Shown here piece after piece: positions 33,080 to 41,746 of a stretch of DNA of 64,000 nucleotides. Each line of letters begins with the position of its first letter. Within the stretch, counting starts at the first letter, position 1. Made by a program: the position numbers and the translations under genes. The stretch is from Azospirillum humicireducens (GTDB taxonomy: Bacteria; Pseudomonadota; Alphaproteobacteria; Azospirillales; Azospirillaceae). Where the stretch lies: positions 309,118 to 373,117 of the forward strand of contig NZ_CP028907.1 of assembly GCF_001639105.2 (NCBI RefSeq), written 5' to 3'. The notes beneath the pieces are model-generated. The model was given only the letters and a program-made list of their open reading frames with translations. It searched no databases and was not told the origin of the DNA.

Positions 33080-33673
33080 TCACGATGCCGACTTGAACCG
33101 CACCGGCCGGCCGCGGCCGATCTTCTCGTCGGAACGGGCCTTCAGATAGCGGTAGATGTCGGCGAGATTCGTCATCACGTTGGGATCGGTGCCGAAGGTG
33201 GGCATCACCCGGTCGCCTGTGGCCCCCAAATTGGTACGGCCATTGGTCACCACGTCGGTGAACTGCCAGTAATCCATCCGCTTCAGCGAGTCGGTCAGGG
33301 CAGGTGCGAAGGAGGATCCCAGCCCGTCCGGCCCGTGGCAGACATGGCAGGACGAGGCATAGCGCCGGTAGCCGTTGTAGGTCCCCTGATCCACCTTGCC
33401 ATCCTGCACCGAATAGAGCGGCACCCCTTCGTCGTTCACCAGTTCTTCCGGTTCGGCGACCTTTGCTTCCTGCGGAGTGCTTTCGCTTTGTGCGGCCTGG
33501 GTGGTCCGGGATCGGTCGGTCTGGGCCGTCTGATTGGTTGCGGTCTGATTGTTCGTTGCGGTCTGATCCTGCGCCGGCTTCTGTGCGGCATCCTGCTGGC
33601 CGAATGCGCTGCCGAGGGTCACCGTCGCGGTGAACCCGAGAGCGGCGCACAGCCCGATCAGGTATCTGGGCAT
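33080..33673 (-). CDS. xoxG: XoxG-like c-type cytochrome for methanol dehydrogenase
   Basis: Exported monohaem cytochrome c of 197 aa, the likely electron acceptor of XoxF. Signal peptide MPRYLIGLCAALGFTATVTLG, then a low-complexity Gln/Thr/Asn/Ala linker of about 45 residues, then the haem domain with CHVCH and the axial Met in VMPTFG. ATG 33673 is preceded by GGGAGAG; the frame is open to 33718 but that start would spoil the signal peptide. Between xoxF (96 nt) and the xoxJ fusion. Confidence 0.87.
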   Translation of the reverse strand: MPRYLIGLCAALGFTATVTLGSAFGQQDAAQKPAQDQTATNNQTATNQTAQTDRSRTTQAAQSESTPQEAKVAEPEELVNDEGVPLYSVQDGKVDQGTYNGYRRYASSCHVCHGPDGLGSSFAPALTDSLKRMDYWQFTDVVTNGRTNLGATGDRVMPTFGTDPNVMTNLADIYRYLKARSDEKIGRGRPVRFKSAS

Positions 33674-33769
33674 CTCACTGTCTCTCCCGCTGCCTTTGTT
33701 CGTCTGTGCCATCAGCATGAAACGGGCGGAACACCGGTCCCTTTGCGGACCGGCGCCCCGCCTACGGGT

Positions 33770-35596
33770 TTACTGGTTGTCCGGGAGGGCGAAGACGGTC
33801 AGCGTGCCGCCAAGCTGGGTGTATTCGCCCAGCGATTTGTGTGCGCCGACGGCGCCAAGGCCTTCCTGTTCGCCGGTCAGCCCTGCGGCGAGCCCGATAC
33901 CGGCCCAGCCGCCGACACCCGACAGCACCGCGACGTACTGCTTGCCCTTGTGCGTGTAGGTGTTGACGTTGCCGATGATGCCGGACGATGTCTTGAAGTT
34001 GTAGAGATCCTTGCCGTCACGCAGGTCGAAGGCCTTCAGGTAGCCTTCAAGCGTGCCGTAGAAGCCGACGCCGCCCTTGGTCGTCAGGGCGCCGCTCCAA
34101 ACCGCGAAGCGTTCCGGCTTCGACCAGACGATCTTGCCGGCCGCCGGATCCCAGGCGATGAAGTTGCCCATCCCGCCGTGCGAGTTCGGGGCCGGATACA
34201 TGCTGAGCGTCGCGCCGACATAGGGCTGGCCTGCCGAATACTCCACCTTGAACGGTTCGTAATCCATGCAGATGTGGTTCGTCGGCACGTAGAGCAGGCC
34301 GCTGTCCGGCGAGTAGGAGGCCGGCTGCTGGTCCTTCGACCCGAGCGCCGCCGGGCAGACGCCGGTGGTGTTGGTGTCCTCGCCCTGGGCGAAGGTGCTG
34401 TATTTGTCGACGACCTTGGGCCTGCCGGTCGCCATGTCGATCTCGGTCGCCCAGTTGACGGTCGGATCGAACTTCTTCGCGACGAGAAGCTCGCCGGTGT
34501 TGCGGTCGAGCGTATAGCCGAAGCCGTTGCGGTCCATGTTGACCAGGACCTTGCGCTGCTGGCCGCCGATGGTGATGTCGGCCAGGATGTTCTCGTTCAC
34601 GCCGTCATAATCCCACTCGTCGAACGGCGTCTTCTGGAACACCCATTTCGCCTGACCGGTGTCGGCATCGCGGGCGAAGATGGTCATCGACCATTTGTTG
34701 TCGCTCTTGGCCCGGTTCTTGTCGACGGCGCGCTGTGCCGGATTCCAGGTGCCGGGGTTGCCGGTGCCGTAATAGATCAGGTTCAGGTCGGGATCGTAGG
34801 TGTACCAGCCCCAGGTGGTGCCGCCGCCGATCTTCCACTGGTCCGCCGGCCAGGTCTTGATGCCGAGGTCGGGCTCGCCGATCGGCTTGCCCATCATCAG
34901 CGTCTTCTGCGGGTCGATCATCACGTCCTTGTCGGGACCGGTCGAATAGGCCCGCCACACCATCTTGCCGCTGTTGATGTCGTAGGCCGTCAGATGGCCG
35001 CGCACGCCGAACTCGCCGCCGCTGATGCCCACATAGACCTTGTCCTTGACGACCAGCGGGGCGGCCGTCAGTGTTTCGCCCTTGCTGGCATCGCCGTTCT
35101 TGGCCGACCACAGCATCTTGCCGCTCTGCGCGTCGAGCGCCACCAGCGTGTTGTCGGCCTGACCCAGGAAGACCTTGTTGCCGGCCACCGCGACGCCGCG
35201 GGTGACGGTGTCGCAGCACATCACCGGGATGACGGCGGAGTCCTGCTTGGGTTCATATTTCCACTTGATGCGGCCGTTGTCGTTCAGGTCCAGCGCGTAG
35301 ACGATGTTGGGGAAGGGCGTCGATATGTACATCGTGTCGCCGACCACCACGGGACCGCCCTCATGTCCGCGCAGGACGCCGGTGGAGAATTGCCAGACCG
35401 GCCGCAGGTTCTTCACGTTGTCGCGGGTGATCTGGTCGAGCGTGCTGTAGCGCTGGCCGGCATAATTGCCGAGCTGCATCGCCCAGTTGGCCGGATCCTT
35501 CTGGTTTTTCAGGGTGTCTTCATTGGCATGGGCGACCGTGGCGGTGGCCGCCTGGATCGCGGCGGTGACGAGCAGACAGCGCACAAAGGGGTTCAT
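33770..35596 (-). CDS. xoxF: lanthanide-dependent PQQ methanol dehydrogenase
   Basis: Periplasmic quinoprotein of 608 aa oxidising methanol to formaldehyde (some XoxF go on to formate). Signal peptide of about 24 residues ending VAHA-N. The adjacent-Cys disulphide VMCCD and the beta-propeller tryptophan motifs are present. The segment DEWDYDGVNEN has Asp329 (catalytic) and Asp331; the second Asp is the extra metal ligand that marks lanthanide-using XoxF, where calcium MxaF has Ala. Ribosome site GGGAGGAAA precedes the ATG. Heads xoxF-xoxG-xoxJ. Confidence 0.95.
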   Translation of the reverse strand: MNPFVRCLLVTAAIQAATATVAHANEDTLKNQKDPANWAMQLGNYAGQRYSTLDQITRDNVKNLRPVWQFSTGVLRGHEGGPVVVGDTMYISTPFPNIVYALDLNDNGRIKWKYEPKQDSAVIPVMCCDTVTRGVAVAGNKVFLGQADNTLVALDAQSGKMLWSAKNGDASKGETLTAAPLVVKDKVYVGISGGEFGVRGHLTAYDINSGKMVWRAYSTGPDKDVMIDPQKTLMMGKPIGEPDLGIKTWPADQWKIGGGTTWGWYTYDPDLNLIYYGTGNPGTWNPAQRAVDKNRAKSDNKWSMTIFARDADTGQAKWVFQKTPFDEWDYDGVNENILADITIGGQQRKVLVNMDRNGFGYTLDRNTGELLVAKKFDPTVNWATEIDMATGRPKVVDKYSTFAQGEDTNTTGVCPAALGSKDQQPASYSPDSGLLYVPTNHICMDYEPFKVEYSAGQPYVGATLSMYPAPNSHGGMGNFIAWDPAAGKIVWSKPERFAVWSGALTTKGGVGFYGTLEGYLKAFDLRDGKDLYNFKTSSGIIGNVNTYTHKGKQYVAVLSGVGGWAGIGLAAGLTGEQEGLGAVGAHKSLGEYTQLGGTLTVFALPDNQ

Positions 35597-36006
35597 CTGT
35601 TTCCTCCCGTTTTTTTAAAGGGTGGCCCGTGGTCCCATGGACTGTGCGGCGACAGGCGGCGGTGGCGATTGAACGGTCCGTTGAGAGGGCGGTCTCCCTC
35701 CTTCGTTGGCGCGTGATGTCGATCAGTCGGCGTCGGAGGTGCATCGGCACCCGAAGTTCCCAATCCCAATGGGGCCGGCATCCAGGCGTGCCGGTATCAA
35801 GTGCCGGAGCACGGCCCTTGGCGGGGTTCTGAACTGCCCCGCATTATGTTGGTGATGCCGACAGTCAGTCTGATCAAATAAAGATAGTCTGTGAAGATTG
35901 TTTTCCGCTGCCGTTCGAAAGTTTTTGGGCAAAGCGAAAGAACGGATGCTTTGTTCTGAAAGTGGTAATCCAAATGTAGAGCCTTGCCGAGCTGGCGTTC
36001 GCGCGG
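35597..36006. promoter_or_regulatory. xoxF upstream region
   Basis: A 410-bp gap without a credible gene, between xoxF (minus) and the end of the ABC permease gene (minus). The part near 35860-35990 is clearly more AT-rich than its surroundings and probably holds the xoxF promoter. I could not assign -35/-10 boxes or regulator sites with confidence. Confidence 0.5.
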
Positions 36007-36822
36007 TCAGGCCTGCTCAGCCGGTCCGCCCCGTCTTGCCCAGAATCCGCGGCCGGGATCATAGGCCAGCACCGCAGCGCCGAGAAACAGTGCGAGGCAG
36101 CCGGCCACCCACAGCAGAGCGGCGACGTCGACTCGGAGATACAGGCTGAAGCGGATCAGTTCCACCGCCTGGGTGAAGGGATTGTAGGCGGCGATCAGGT
36201 ACAGGGTCGGGCTGCCTTCCCGAATTCGCCAGAGCGGGTAGAGGGCGGAGGAGGCGAAGAACATCGGAAAGATGACGAAATTCATCACCCCGGCGAAATT
36301 CTCCAGCTGCTTGACGAAGGAGGACAGGAGCAGGCCCAGCGCCCCCAGCATCAGCCCGCTCAGCACCAGCGCCGGCAGGACGGCGAGATAGCCCAGCGGC
36401 GGCGGCTCCACCCCCCACAGCCAGGTGATGCCGAGGAAGACATAGACCTGCATGATCGACACCGCGACGCCGGCCAGCAGCTTGGCGACCAGCAGGTACC
36501 AGCGCGGCAGCGGACTGACCAGCAACGTCCGCATGCTGCCCATTTCGCGGTCGTAGACCATGGACAGCGAATTCTGCATGCCGTTGAACAGCTGGATCAT
36601 CGCGACCAGGCCGGGCACGACATATTCGTCGTAGAGGATGTAGGTCTCGTAGGGCGGGATGATCGACACGCCCAGCACGGCGCGGAAGCCGACGGCGAAG
36701 ATCGCCAGCCAGACCAGCGGCCGGACCAGTGCGGCGAAGAAGCGCTCGCGCTGGTGCAGGAAGCGCAGGCCCTCGCGCACGATGATGCTGCGCAGGCAGT
36801 ACCAGTAGGTGGCGGCACTCAT
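36007..36822 (-). CDS. ABC-2 type permease, PQQ/alcohol-associated
   Basis: A 271-aa inner-membrane protein with about six hydrophobic segments and the ABC-2 exporter signature region (REMGSMRTLLVSPLPRWYLLVAKLLAGV). Resembles the permease found in PQQ-dependent alcohol catabolism clusters. The ATG at 36822 overlaps the stop of the ATPase gene (36819), so both are translated together. The exported substrate is unknown. Confidence 0.85.
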   Translation of the reverse strand: MSAATYWYCLRSIIVREGLRFLHQRERFFAALVRPLVWLAIFAVGFRAVLGVSIIPPYETYILYDEYVVPGLVAMIQLFNGMQNSLSMVYDREMGSMRTLLVSPLPRWYLLVAKLLAGVAVSIMQVYVFLGITWLWGVEPPPLGYLAVLPALVLSGLMLGALGLLLSSFVKQLENFAGVMNFVIFPMFFASSALYPLWRIREGSPTLYLIAAYNPFTQAVELIRFSLYLRVDVAALLWVAGCLALFLGAAVLAYDPGRGFWARRGGPAEQA

Positions 36823-37622
36823 GAGCGGCGCTCCTCCGCCGTCAGGGCGGCGAAGGCGGCGGGCAGGGCAGCCATGCCGGTTCCGGCGCAGACCGCCAGG
36901 ACGCTTCCGGAGGCGCGCAGGCGGCCCTGGTGCAGCACGATGACGGAGTCCTCGTCCGCCGCCTCGTCCATCAGGTGGGTGGCCCACAGCACCGCCAGCC
37001 CCTCGTCGCGGCAGAGCGCGCGGACATGGGCGAGGATGTGGCGGCGGGAGTCCACGTCGAGCCCGACCGTCGGCTCATCGAGAAGCAGCAGGCTCGGGCG
37101 GTGCAGCAGGGCGCGGGCGATCTCCACCCGGCGGCGCTGTCCGCCGGACAGGGCTCGCACCCTGTCGTCGGCGCGGTCGGACAGGCCGATGCGGGCCAAC
37201 TCCTCGCGTGCGCGGGCTTCGCAGTCCGATGGCCGCATGCCGTGCAGGCCGCCATGGTAGCGCAGATTCTGCCGGATGGTGAGGTCGAGGTCGAGCGTCG
37301 GCTGTTGGAACACCACGCCGATCCGCGCCAGCGCGCGGGTCGGCTGCTGCCGCAGGTCGAAGCCGAAGATGCGGATGTCGCCGCTGCGGCCGGAATAGAG
37401 CCGGGTGATCAGCGAGAACAGCGTGGTCTTTCCCGCGCCGTTCAGCCCCAGCAGCATGGTGAAGCCGGCCGGCGGCACGGTGAAGGACACATGGTCCAGT
37501 GCCATGCGCTTGCCGAAGCTGTGGCTCAGATCCTCCACGGCCAAGGCGGCCACAGCCCCGGCGGCGGATCCTTGAATTGCGGGAATCGACGGAGACTCCG
37601 GAAGAACCACGGCCTCGAACAT
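36819..37622 (-). CDS. ABC transporter ATPase, PQQ/alcohol-associated
   Basis: Nucleotide-binding subunit of 267 aa: Walker A GLNGAGKTT, signature LSGGQRRR, Walker B LLLLDEPTVGLD and a His-switch region (LWATH). The N-terminal extension of about 27 residues is non-conserved. Pairs with the permease at 36007-36822 as an ABC-2 exporter. Families of this type are recurrent neighbours of PQQ alcohol dehydrogenases together with the binding protein and beta-propeller genes seen at 42576-44823. Confidence 0.87.
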   Translation of the reverse strand: MFEAVVLPESPSIPAIQGSAAGAVAALAVEDLSHSFGKRMALDHVSFTVPPAGFTMLLGLNGAGKTTLFSLITRLYSGRSGDIRIFGFDLRQQPTRALARIGVVFQQPTLDLDLTIRQNLRYHGGLHGMRPSDCEARAREELARIGLSDRADDRVRALSGGQRRRVEIARALLHRPSLLLLDEPTVGLDVDSRRHILAHVRALCRDEGLAVLWATHLMDEAADEDSVIVLHQGRLRASGSVLAVCAGTGMAALPAAFAALTAEERRS

Positions 37623-37748
37623 CCTGTCTTCCCCCAGGCCATAACCCCGTCCTCACCCGATTGGTGGTGGGATGCGCGGCATGCGCCGTTGTTCGGAAGG
37701 GTGATTGCAAAGATGGCGTCGCCGCATGATTGTTGGGATTGCGGATGA

Positions 37749-38915
37749 ATGTTCAAGGCGCTTTCGTGCCGGGACGTGAGCTTGACCCAGACCATACTCC
37801 CGAAGAGTGACGTCCTGCTGGTGGCTCTGTCGGCGCGCGCCCTGGCCGGCAGTGCAGGCCGCAGCGGAATGAGTGTGACCGCCCTCGACCTGTTCGCCGA
37901 CACGGACACGGAGGCGATGGCGAACCGCTGCTTCGCCCTGCCGTCGCGGCGGCTGCGCCTTCCCGGTCCGGCGCTGGGGCGGGTCCTGGCGGCGCCCGAT
38001 CTGCGCGGGGTGCCGCTGGTTTATGGCGCCGGGTTCGAGGACAGGCCGGACCTGCTGGAGGCGCTGGAACGCGATCGGCCGGTCATCGGCAACAGCGCCG
38101 CGACGGTGGCAATGCTCAAGGACCCGTCTGCCCTTGCCGCTCTGCTCGGCCGTCTCGGCATTCCGCATCCGGACATCGCCACATCGCCGCCGGTTGACAG
38201 CGGGGGCTGGCTGACGAAGCACGCCGGTGCCAGCGGCGGCGGCCATATCCGGCCAGCCGGTCGGCGGGTGCCGGCGGGACATTATCTCCAGCGCCGTGTG
38301 CCGGGACGGCCGGTGTCCCTGCTTTTCCTGGCCGATGGCCGGCGGGTGCTGCCGGTGGGCTTCAGCCGGCAATGGGTGGCCCCTGCGCCCCGGCAGCCCT
38401 TTCGCTATGGCGGCGCGGTCGGACCGTTGCCGGTGGTGCCGATAGACAGGGGGGCCGCCGCAGGCATGACGGCCGCCGTCTCGCGCATCACTGCGGAGGT
38501 TGGGCTGGTCGGGCTCAACAGCGCCGATTTCCTGGCCGGACCGGGCGGCTGGTGCCTGTTGGAGATCAATCCGCGGCCGGGGGCGACGCTCGACCTGTTC
38601 GACCGTCCGCCGATGCCGGGTTTGCTCGGGCTGCATATGGCCGCCTGCTCCGGCGATCTGCCGCAGGAACTGCCGGCGCTGTCCGGCTGCCGCGCCGCCC
38701 TGGTCGTCTATGCGCGTACACCGGTTCGCCTGGACGGTGGCATGCGCTGGCCGGATTGGACCGCCGACCGTCCCCGCAGCCCGGCTCACGTCCTGCCGGG
38801 AGCGCCGTTCTGCACCGTTCTGGCCGATGCGGCCGGTGTGGTGGAGGCCCGCCGCCTTGCCGGGCGGCGCGCACGGGATCTGTTCCGGTTGCATGCCCTG
38901 GCGGCGGCGGCATGA
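37749..38915 (+). CDS. ATP-grasp family ligase of C1-cofactor cluster
   Basis: A 388-aa ATP-grasp protein. N-terminal Rossmann-like domain (LLVALSARALAGSAGRSGMSVTALDLF), then the ATP-grasp core with KHAGASGGGHI (glycine-rich loop), YLQRRVPGRPVS and the metal site LLEINPRPGATLDLF. Related genes sit in methylotroph H4MPT/methylofuran clusters; a role as an amino-acid ligase (for example glutamylation of a cofactor) is inference. Ribosome site is weak; a start further in (GTG near 37779) is possible. Overlaps the next gene by 4 nt. Confidence 0.78.
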   Translation: MFKALSCRDVSLTQTILPKSDVLLVALSARALAGSAGRSGMSVTALDLFADTDTEAMANRCFALPSRRLRLPGPALGRVLAAPDLRGVPLVYGAGFEDRPDLLEALERDRPVIGNSAATVAMLKDPSALAALLGRLGIPHPDIATSPPVDSGGWLTKHAGASGGGHIRPAGRRVPAGHYLQRRVPGRPVSLLFLADGRRVLPVGFSRQWVAPAPRQPFRYGGAVGPLPVVPIDRGAAAGMTAAVSRITAEVGLVGLNSADFLAGPGGWCLLEINPRPGATLDLFDRPPMPGLLGLHMAACSGDLPQELPALSGCRAALVVYARTPVRLDGGMRWPDWTADRPRSPAHVLPGAPFCTVLADAAGVVEARRLAGRRARDLFRLHALAAAA

Positions 38916-39820
38916 GCGGTGCGGTCGCCCTGTTCACCGATGGCGCCGACTGGCACGCCGCAAGGCTGGAGCAGGCGATGATGCGCCGCGGCGTCGAATG
39001 CCGCCGCGTGCCGCTGAGCGCCTGCGGCTTCGCCGTCGGGCGGACGGCGACGGGTCTGCTGCTGCCGGGATTCGGCGATGCCCTGCCGGCGGGGGCCTTC
39101 GTGCGGGTGGTCGGGCAGGGCAGCTTCGAACAGGTGACGCTGCGGCTGGGGGTGCTGCATGCGCTCGACCGGCTGGGGGTGCCGGTCTACAACTCCGCCC
39201 GCGCCATCGAGGCTTGCGTGGACAAGAGCATGACCAGCTTCCTGCTGGCCCAGGCCGGGTTGCCGACGCCGCCTTCCGTCGCCGTGCAGGATGCCGCGAC
39301 GGCGCGCGCGGTGGCGGGGGCTTGGCCGGACTGCGTGCTGAAGCCGCTGTTCGGTGCCCAGGGCCGCGGCCTGCGCCGCCTGCCGCGTCCGGACGACGTG
39401 CCGGAGCCGGAAGCGGTGGCCGGCGTCTATTACCTGCAGCCCTTCGTGCCGCCGCGCCGCGAGGGCGAGTGGCGCGACTGCCGGGTCTTCGTTGTGGGAG
39501 GGCGCGCGGTGGCGGCGATGATCCGCCACGGCCGCAGCTGGATCACCAACGTCCGTCAGGGTGGGCGCTGCGAAGCCCTGGCGCCGGAGGGTGCGGTGGC
39601 CGATCTGGCGGTGCGCGCCGCCGCGGCGGTCGGTGCCGGCTATGCCGGAGTCGACCTGATTTCCGCCCCCGGCGACGATGGACAGTGGCTGGTTCTGGAG
39701 GTGAACTCGATGCCGGCATGGCAGGGGCTGCAGTCGGTCAGCGACGCCGACATCGCCGACGCGCTGGCGGCGGATTTCCTCGGCCGCGTCGAGGCCGCCG
39801 CATCGCGGGGGCCGCAATGA
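38912..39820 (+). CDS. RimK-like ATP-grasp glutamate ligase (MptN-like)
   Basis: A 302-aa RimK-family ATP-grasp enzyme: CVDKSMTSFLLAQAGLPTPPS, VLKPLFGAQGRGL (ATP loop), VYYLQPFVP, DCRVFVVGGRAVAAM and LEVNSMPAWQGLQ with the metal-binding Glu and Asn. Archaeal relatives add alpha-linked glutamate to tetrahydromethanopterin (MptN) or F420. In this methylotrophy cluster a glutamylation step of H4MPT or methylofuran is the best guess. Start and stop overlap its neighbours by 4 nt each, so it belongs to a three-gene coupled unit. Confidence 0.82.
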   Translation: MSGAVALFTDGADWHAARLEQAMMRRGVECRRVPLSACGFAVGRTATGLLLPGFGDALPAGAFVRVVGQGSFEQVTLRLGVLHALDRLGVPVYNSARAIEACVDKSMTSFLLAQAGLPTPPSVAVQDAATARAVAGAWPDCVLKPLFGAQGRGLRRLPRPDDVPEPEAVAGVYYLQPFVPPRREGEWRDCRVFVVGGRAVAAMIRHGRSWITNVRQGGRCEALAPEGAVADLAVRAAAAVGAGYAGVDLISAPGDDGQWLVLEVNSMPAWQGLQSVSDADIADALAADFLGRVEAAASRGPQ

Positions 39821-40653
39821 CCGCCCGCATGCTCCGGCTGTTCCCCGGTCCGCCCGAAGAAGTCGCAATCGGCGGCGCCTATCTCGCCCATCGTCTGCAT
39901 GAGCGCGGGAGTGCCGTAGCGCCCTTCGTCTATGCCAGTTTCGTCGCCAGCCTGGACGGGCGCATCGCCCTGCGCGATCCCGCCACCGGGGAGAGCCGCC
40001 TGCCCGCCGGGCTGGTCAGCGGCAACGATTTCCGCCTGTTCCAGGAGCTACAGGCGCAGGCGGACTGCTTCGTTACCCATGGGGGCTACCTGCGCGATCT
40101 GGCGGCCGGACGGCTGGACGATGTTCTGCAGGTGGGGATGCAGGAGGCGGCGCGCGACCTCGCCCGATGGCGGATAGACAACGGATTGCCCCCGCAGCCG
40201 GCTGTGGTCGTCGCCAGCGCCAGCCTGAATTTCCCGATGCCGGACTCGCCAGCGCGCCATGGTCAGCGTGTGCTCATCGCCACGGGCGCCGCGGCGCCGG
40301 CCGAACGTGTCGCGCACTGGCGCGCCGCCGGCCACGAGGTGCTGGTCGCCGGTTCGGGAGCGTCGGTGGAGGGCGGGCCTCTGGTCGATGAATTGGCTCG
40401 GCGGGGACTGCGCAGCGTCTATCTGCTGACGGGGCCGCGCATGCTCGACACCATGATGCGCGACCGCAGGCTTTCACGCCTGTACCTGACCACCGCCCAT
40501 CGGCTGCTCGGCGGCGAGAGCTTCCACAGCATGCTGGCCGGGCCGGAACTGGGCGATGCCGGTCGGCTGCGGCTCTGCGCGCTGCATTACGACGCCAGCG
40601 CGCCGGACGGCACCGGGCAATTCTTCGCCCATTTCGAGCCGCAGCCGGCCTGA
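39817..40653 (+). CDS. RibD C-terminal/DHFR-fold reductase, candidate dihydromethanopterin reductase
   Basis: A 278-aa protein of the RibD reductase family: PFVYASFVASLDGRIAL, GNDFRLFQELQAQADCFVTHGGYLRD, LLTGPRMLDTMMRD, LYLTTAHRLLGGESF. The fold reduces pterin or pyrimidine substrates with NADPH. Its place after two cofactor ligase genes, and the absence of other riboflavin genes, make a H4MPT-specific reductase plausible, but this is inference. ATG 39817 overlaps the preceding stop (ATGA). Confidence 0.78.
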   Translation: MTARMLRLFPGPPEEVAIGGAYLAHRLHERGSAVAPFVYASFVASLDGRIALRDPATGESRLPAGLVSGNDFRLFQELQAQADCFVTHGGYLRDLAAGRLDDVLQVGMQEAARDLARWRIDNGLPPQPAVVVASASLNFPMPDSPARHGQRVLIATGAAAPAERVAHWRAAGHEVLVAGSGASVEGGPLVDELARRGLRSVYLLTGPRMLDTMMRDRRLSRLYLTTAHRLLGGESFHSMLAGPELGDAGRLRLCALHYDASAPDGTGQFFAHFEPQPA

Positions 40654-40699
40654 GTGGCCGAAGCAAACGCTTGTTTTGGGTGGGAAGGTGCTGCGCCGG

Positions 40700-40780
40700 T
40701 TACAGGCCGGCGCAGGCGTAGGCGTTGATCTCCGTGCCGACCCGGATTTCGGCGGTCGTCGGCTTGCGCCAGGTCTTCAT
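40700..40780 (-). CDS. pqqA: PQQ precursor peptide PqqA
   Basis: A 26-residue peptide beginning MKTWRKPT and containing EINAYACAGL; the Glu and Tyr of the E-x3-Y motif are the two residues joined to make pyrroloquinoline quinone. Ribosome site GGAGGAAA lies 6 nt before the ATG. No pqqB-E genes are in the window, so this copy is separated from the rest of the pathway or is a second copy. It faces the plus-strand RibD-like gene. A GC-rich 7-bp hairpin (40693-40699 with 40707-40713) spans its stop codon. Confidence 0.9.
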   Translation of the reverse strand: MKTWRKPTTAEIRVGTEINAYACAGL

Positions 40781-41160
40781 GTCCGTTTCCTCCGCTGGAA
40801 TGGGCAGATCGGCATGATTGCCATGAGGCCCATTAGGAAATGGTACCGGTGATGTCCCAGGACGACCATCACCCGAACGGATAGCGAAGTGAGAATTTAG
40901 GCTAGTTCTTTGTGCGATGCGAAATGAACTGCGCGGCGGAACTTCATTGGAATTGGAATAAATCAACCTGTTAGGCGCTGATCTGGCGCAACATCGCATT
41001 GGCTTTTTATTTGAGGAGAAATTCCCGCAAGTCAGTTATCGGCGCCCGGTCTCAATCTTCCGCGCATGGAAGGAAGCGGAATGGTTCGACGGCGGAAGGT
41101 ATTCGGTCCTTTGTCGCTGCTCAGCCCAAGCAAGGCGGCCGCCGCGAGTCCCCATCGCAA
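40781..41160. promoter_or_regulatory. upstream region of pqqA, no gene seen
   Basis: Between pqqA and the fae terminator there are about 380 bp with no credible ORF. The stretch from about 40880 to 41040 is AT-rich for this genome and is the likely pqqA promoter region. I could not identify specific boxes. Confidence 0.45.
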
Positions 41161-41191
41161 AAGCCCCCCTCCCACGGGGGGAGGGGGGCTT
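41161..41191 (-). terminator. rho-independent terminator of fae
   Basis: A perfect 13-bp stem (41161-41173 with 41179-41191), almost all G/C, with a 5-nt loop. On the minus strand it ends in CTTTT. It lies 28 nt after the fae stop codon. Confidence 0.88.
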
Positions 41192-41218
41192 TCACGCCGA
41201 AGGAGTCCTGGTGAGAAC

Positions 41219-41746
41219 TCAGGCGGCGAACGGGTGCTTCGCGGTGTCCTTCTGGTTCTGCAGATCCTTGGCGGTCGGATAGCCGGACACCGCGCGTTCG
41301 ATGGCTTCCTTGGTGGCGCGGTAATTGTAGTCCTGGATCTTGGCGTTGTCCTTCGCCTCCCAATGGATGAAGACGCCGACGCAGATGAAGATATTGTCGA
41401 TCTCGTCCTGCGGGATGGTGCCCTCGGCCACGCAGTCGGCGACCGCCTTCGCCACGCCGTGCTGGGCGGGGCCGAACATCTGGACGGCCTGTTCCGCGCC
41501 CTTGATGGTGACCTTGTTGAACAGGATGGTCGAGGGCTTGCATTGGAGATTGGGGGCGATGACCGCCAGCAGGCTGGTGAAGCCGTCCTTGTTGTTGGTC
41601 AGCGCGTTGCAGAATGCGGTTTCGGCGGCACTGCCGCGCGGCCCCATGATCAGGTCGATGTGGGCCACTTCGTTCCCGTCGCCGACCAGAGACTCACCCA
41701 CCAGCACGCGATTGATTTTCGGGGATGACCCCTGCCACATGCCCAT
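41219..41746 (-). CDS. fae: formaldehyde-activating enzyme
   Basis: Fae, 175 aa, catalyses condensation of formaldehyde with tetrahydromethanopterin to methylene-H4MPT. The signature GESLVGDGNEVAHIDLIMGP (residues 17-36) contains catalytic His29, and PRGSAAETAFCNAL follows. Length equals that of Methylobacterium Fae. ATG 41746 is preceded by GGGAGAAAA. Monocistronic, with its own terminator at 41161-41191, as expected for a very highly expressed protein. Confidence 0.97.
   Translation of the reverse strand: MGMWQGSSPKINRVLVGESLVGDGNEVAHIDLIMGPRGSAAETAFCNALTNNKDGFTSLLAVIAPNLQCKPSTILFNKVTIKGAEQAVQMFGPAQHGVAKAVADCVAEGTIPQDEIDNIFICVGVFIHWEAKDNAKIQDYNYRATKEAIERAVSGYPTAKDLQNQKDTAKHPFAA

Noticed and set aside
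33770..35596. Calling the methanol dehydrogenase MxaF
   Set aside because: The Asp two residues after the catalytic Asp is the lanthanide-site mark of XoxF, there is no mxaI, and xoxG and xoxJ follow.
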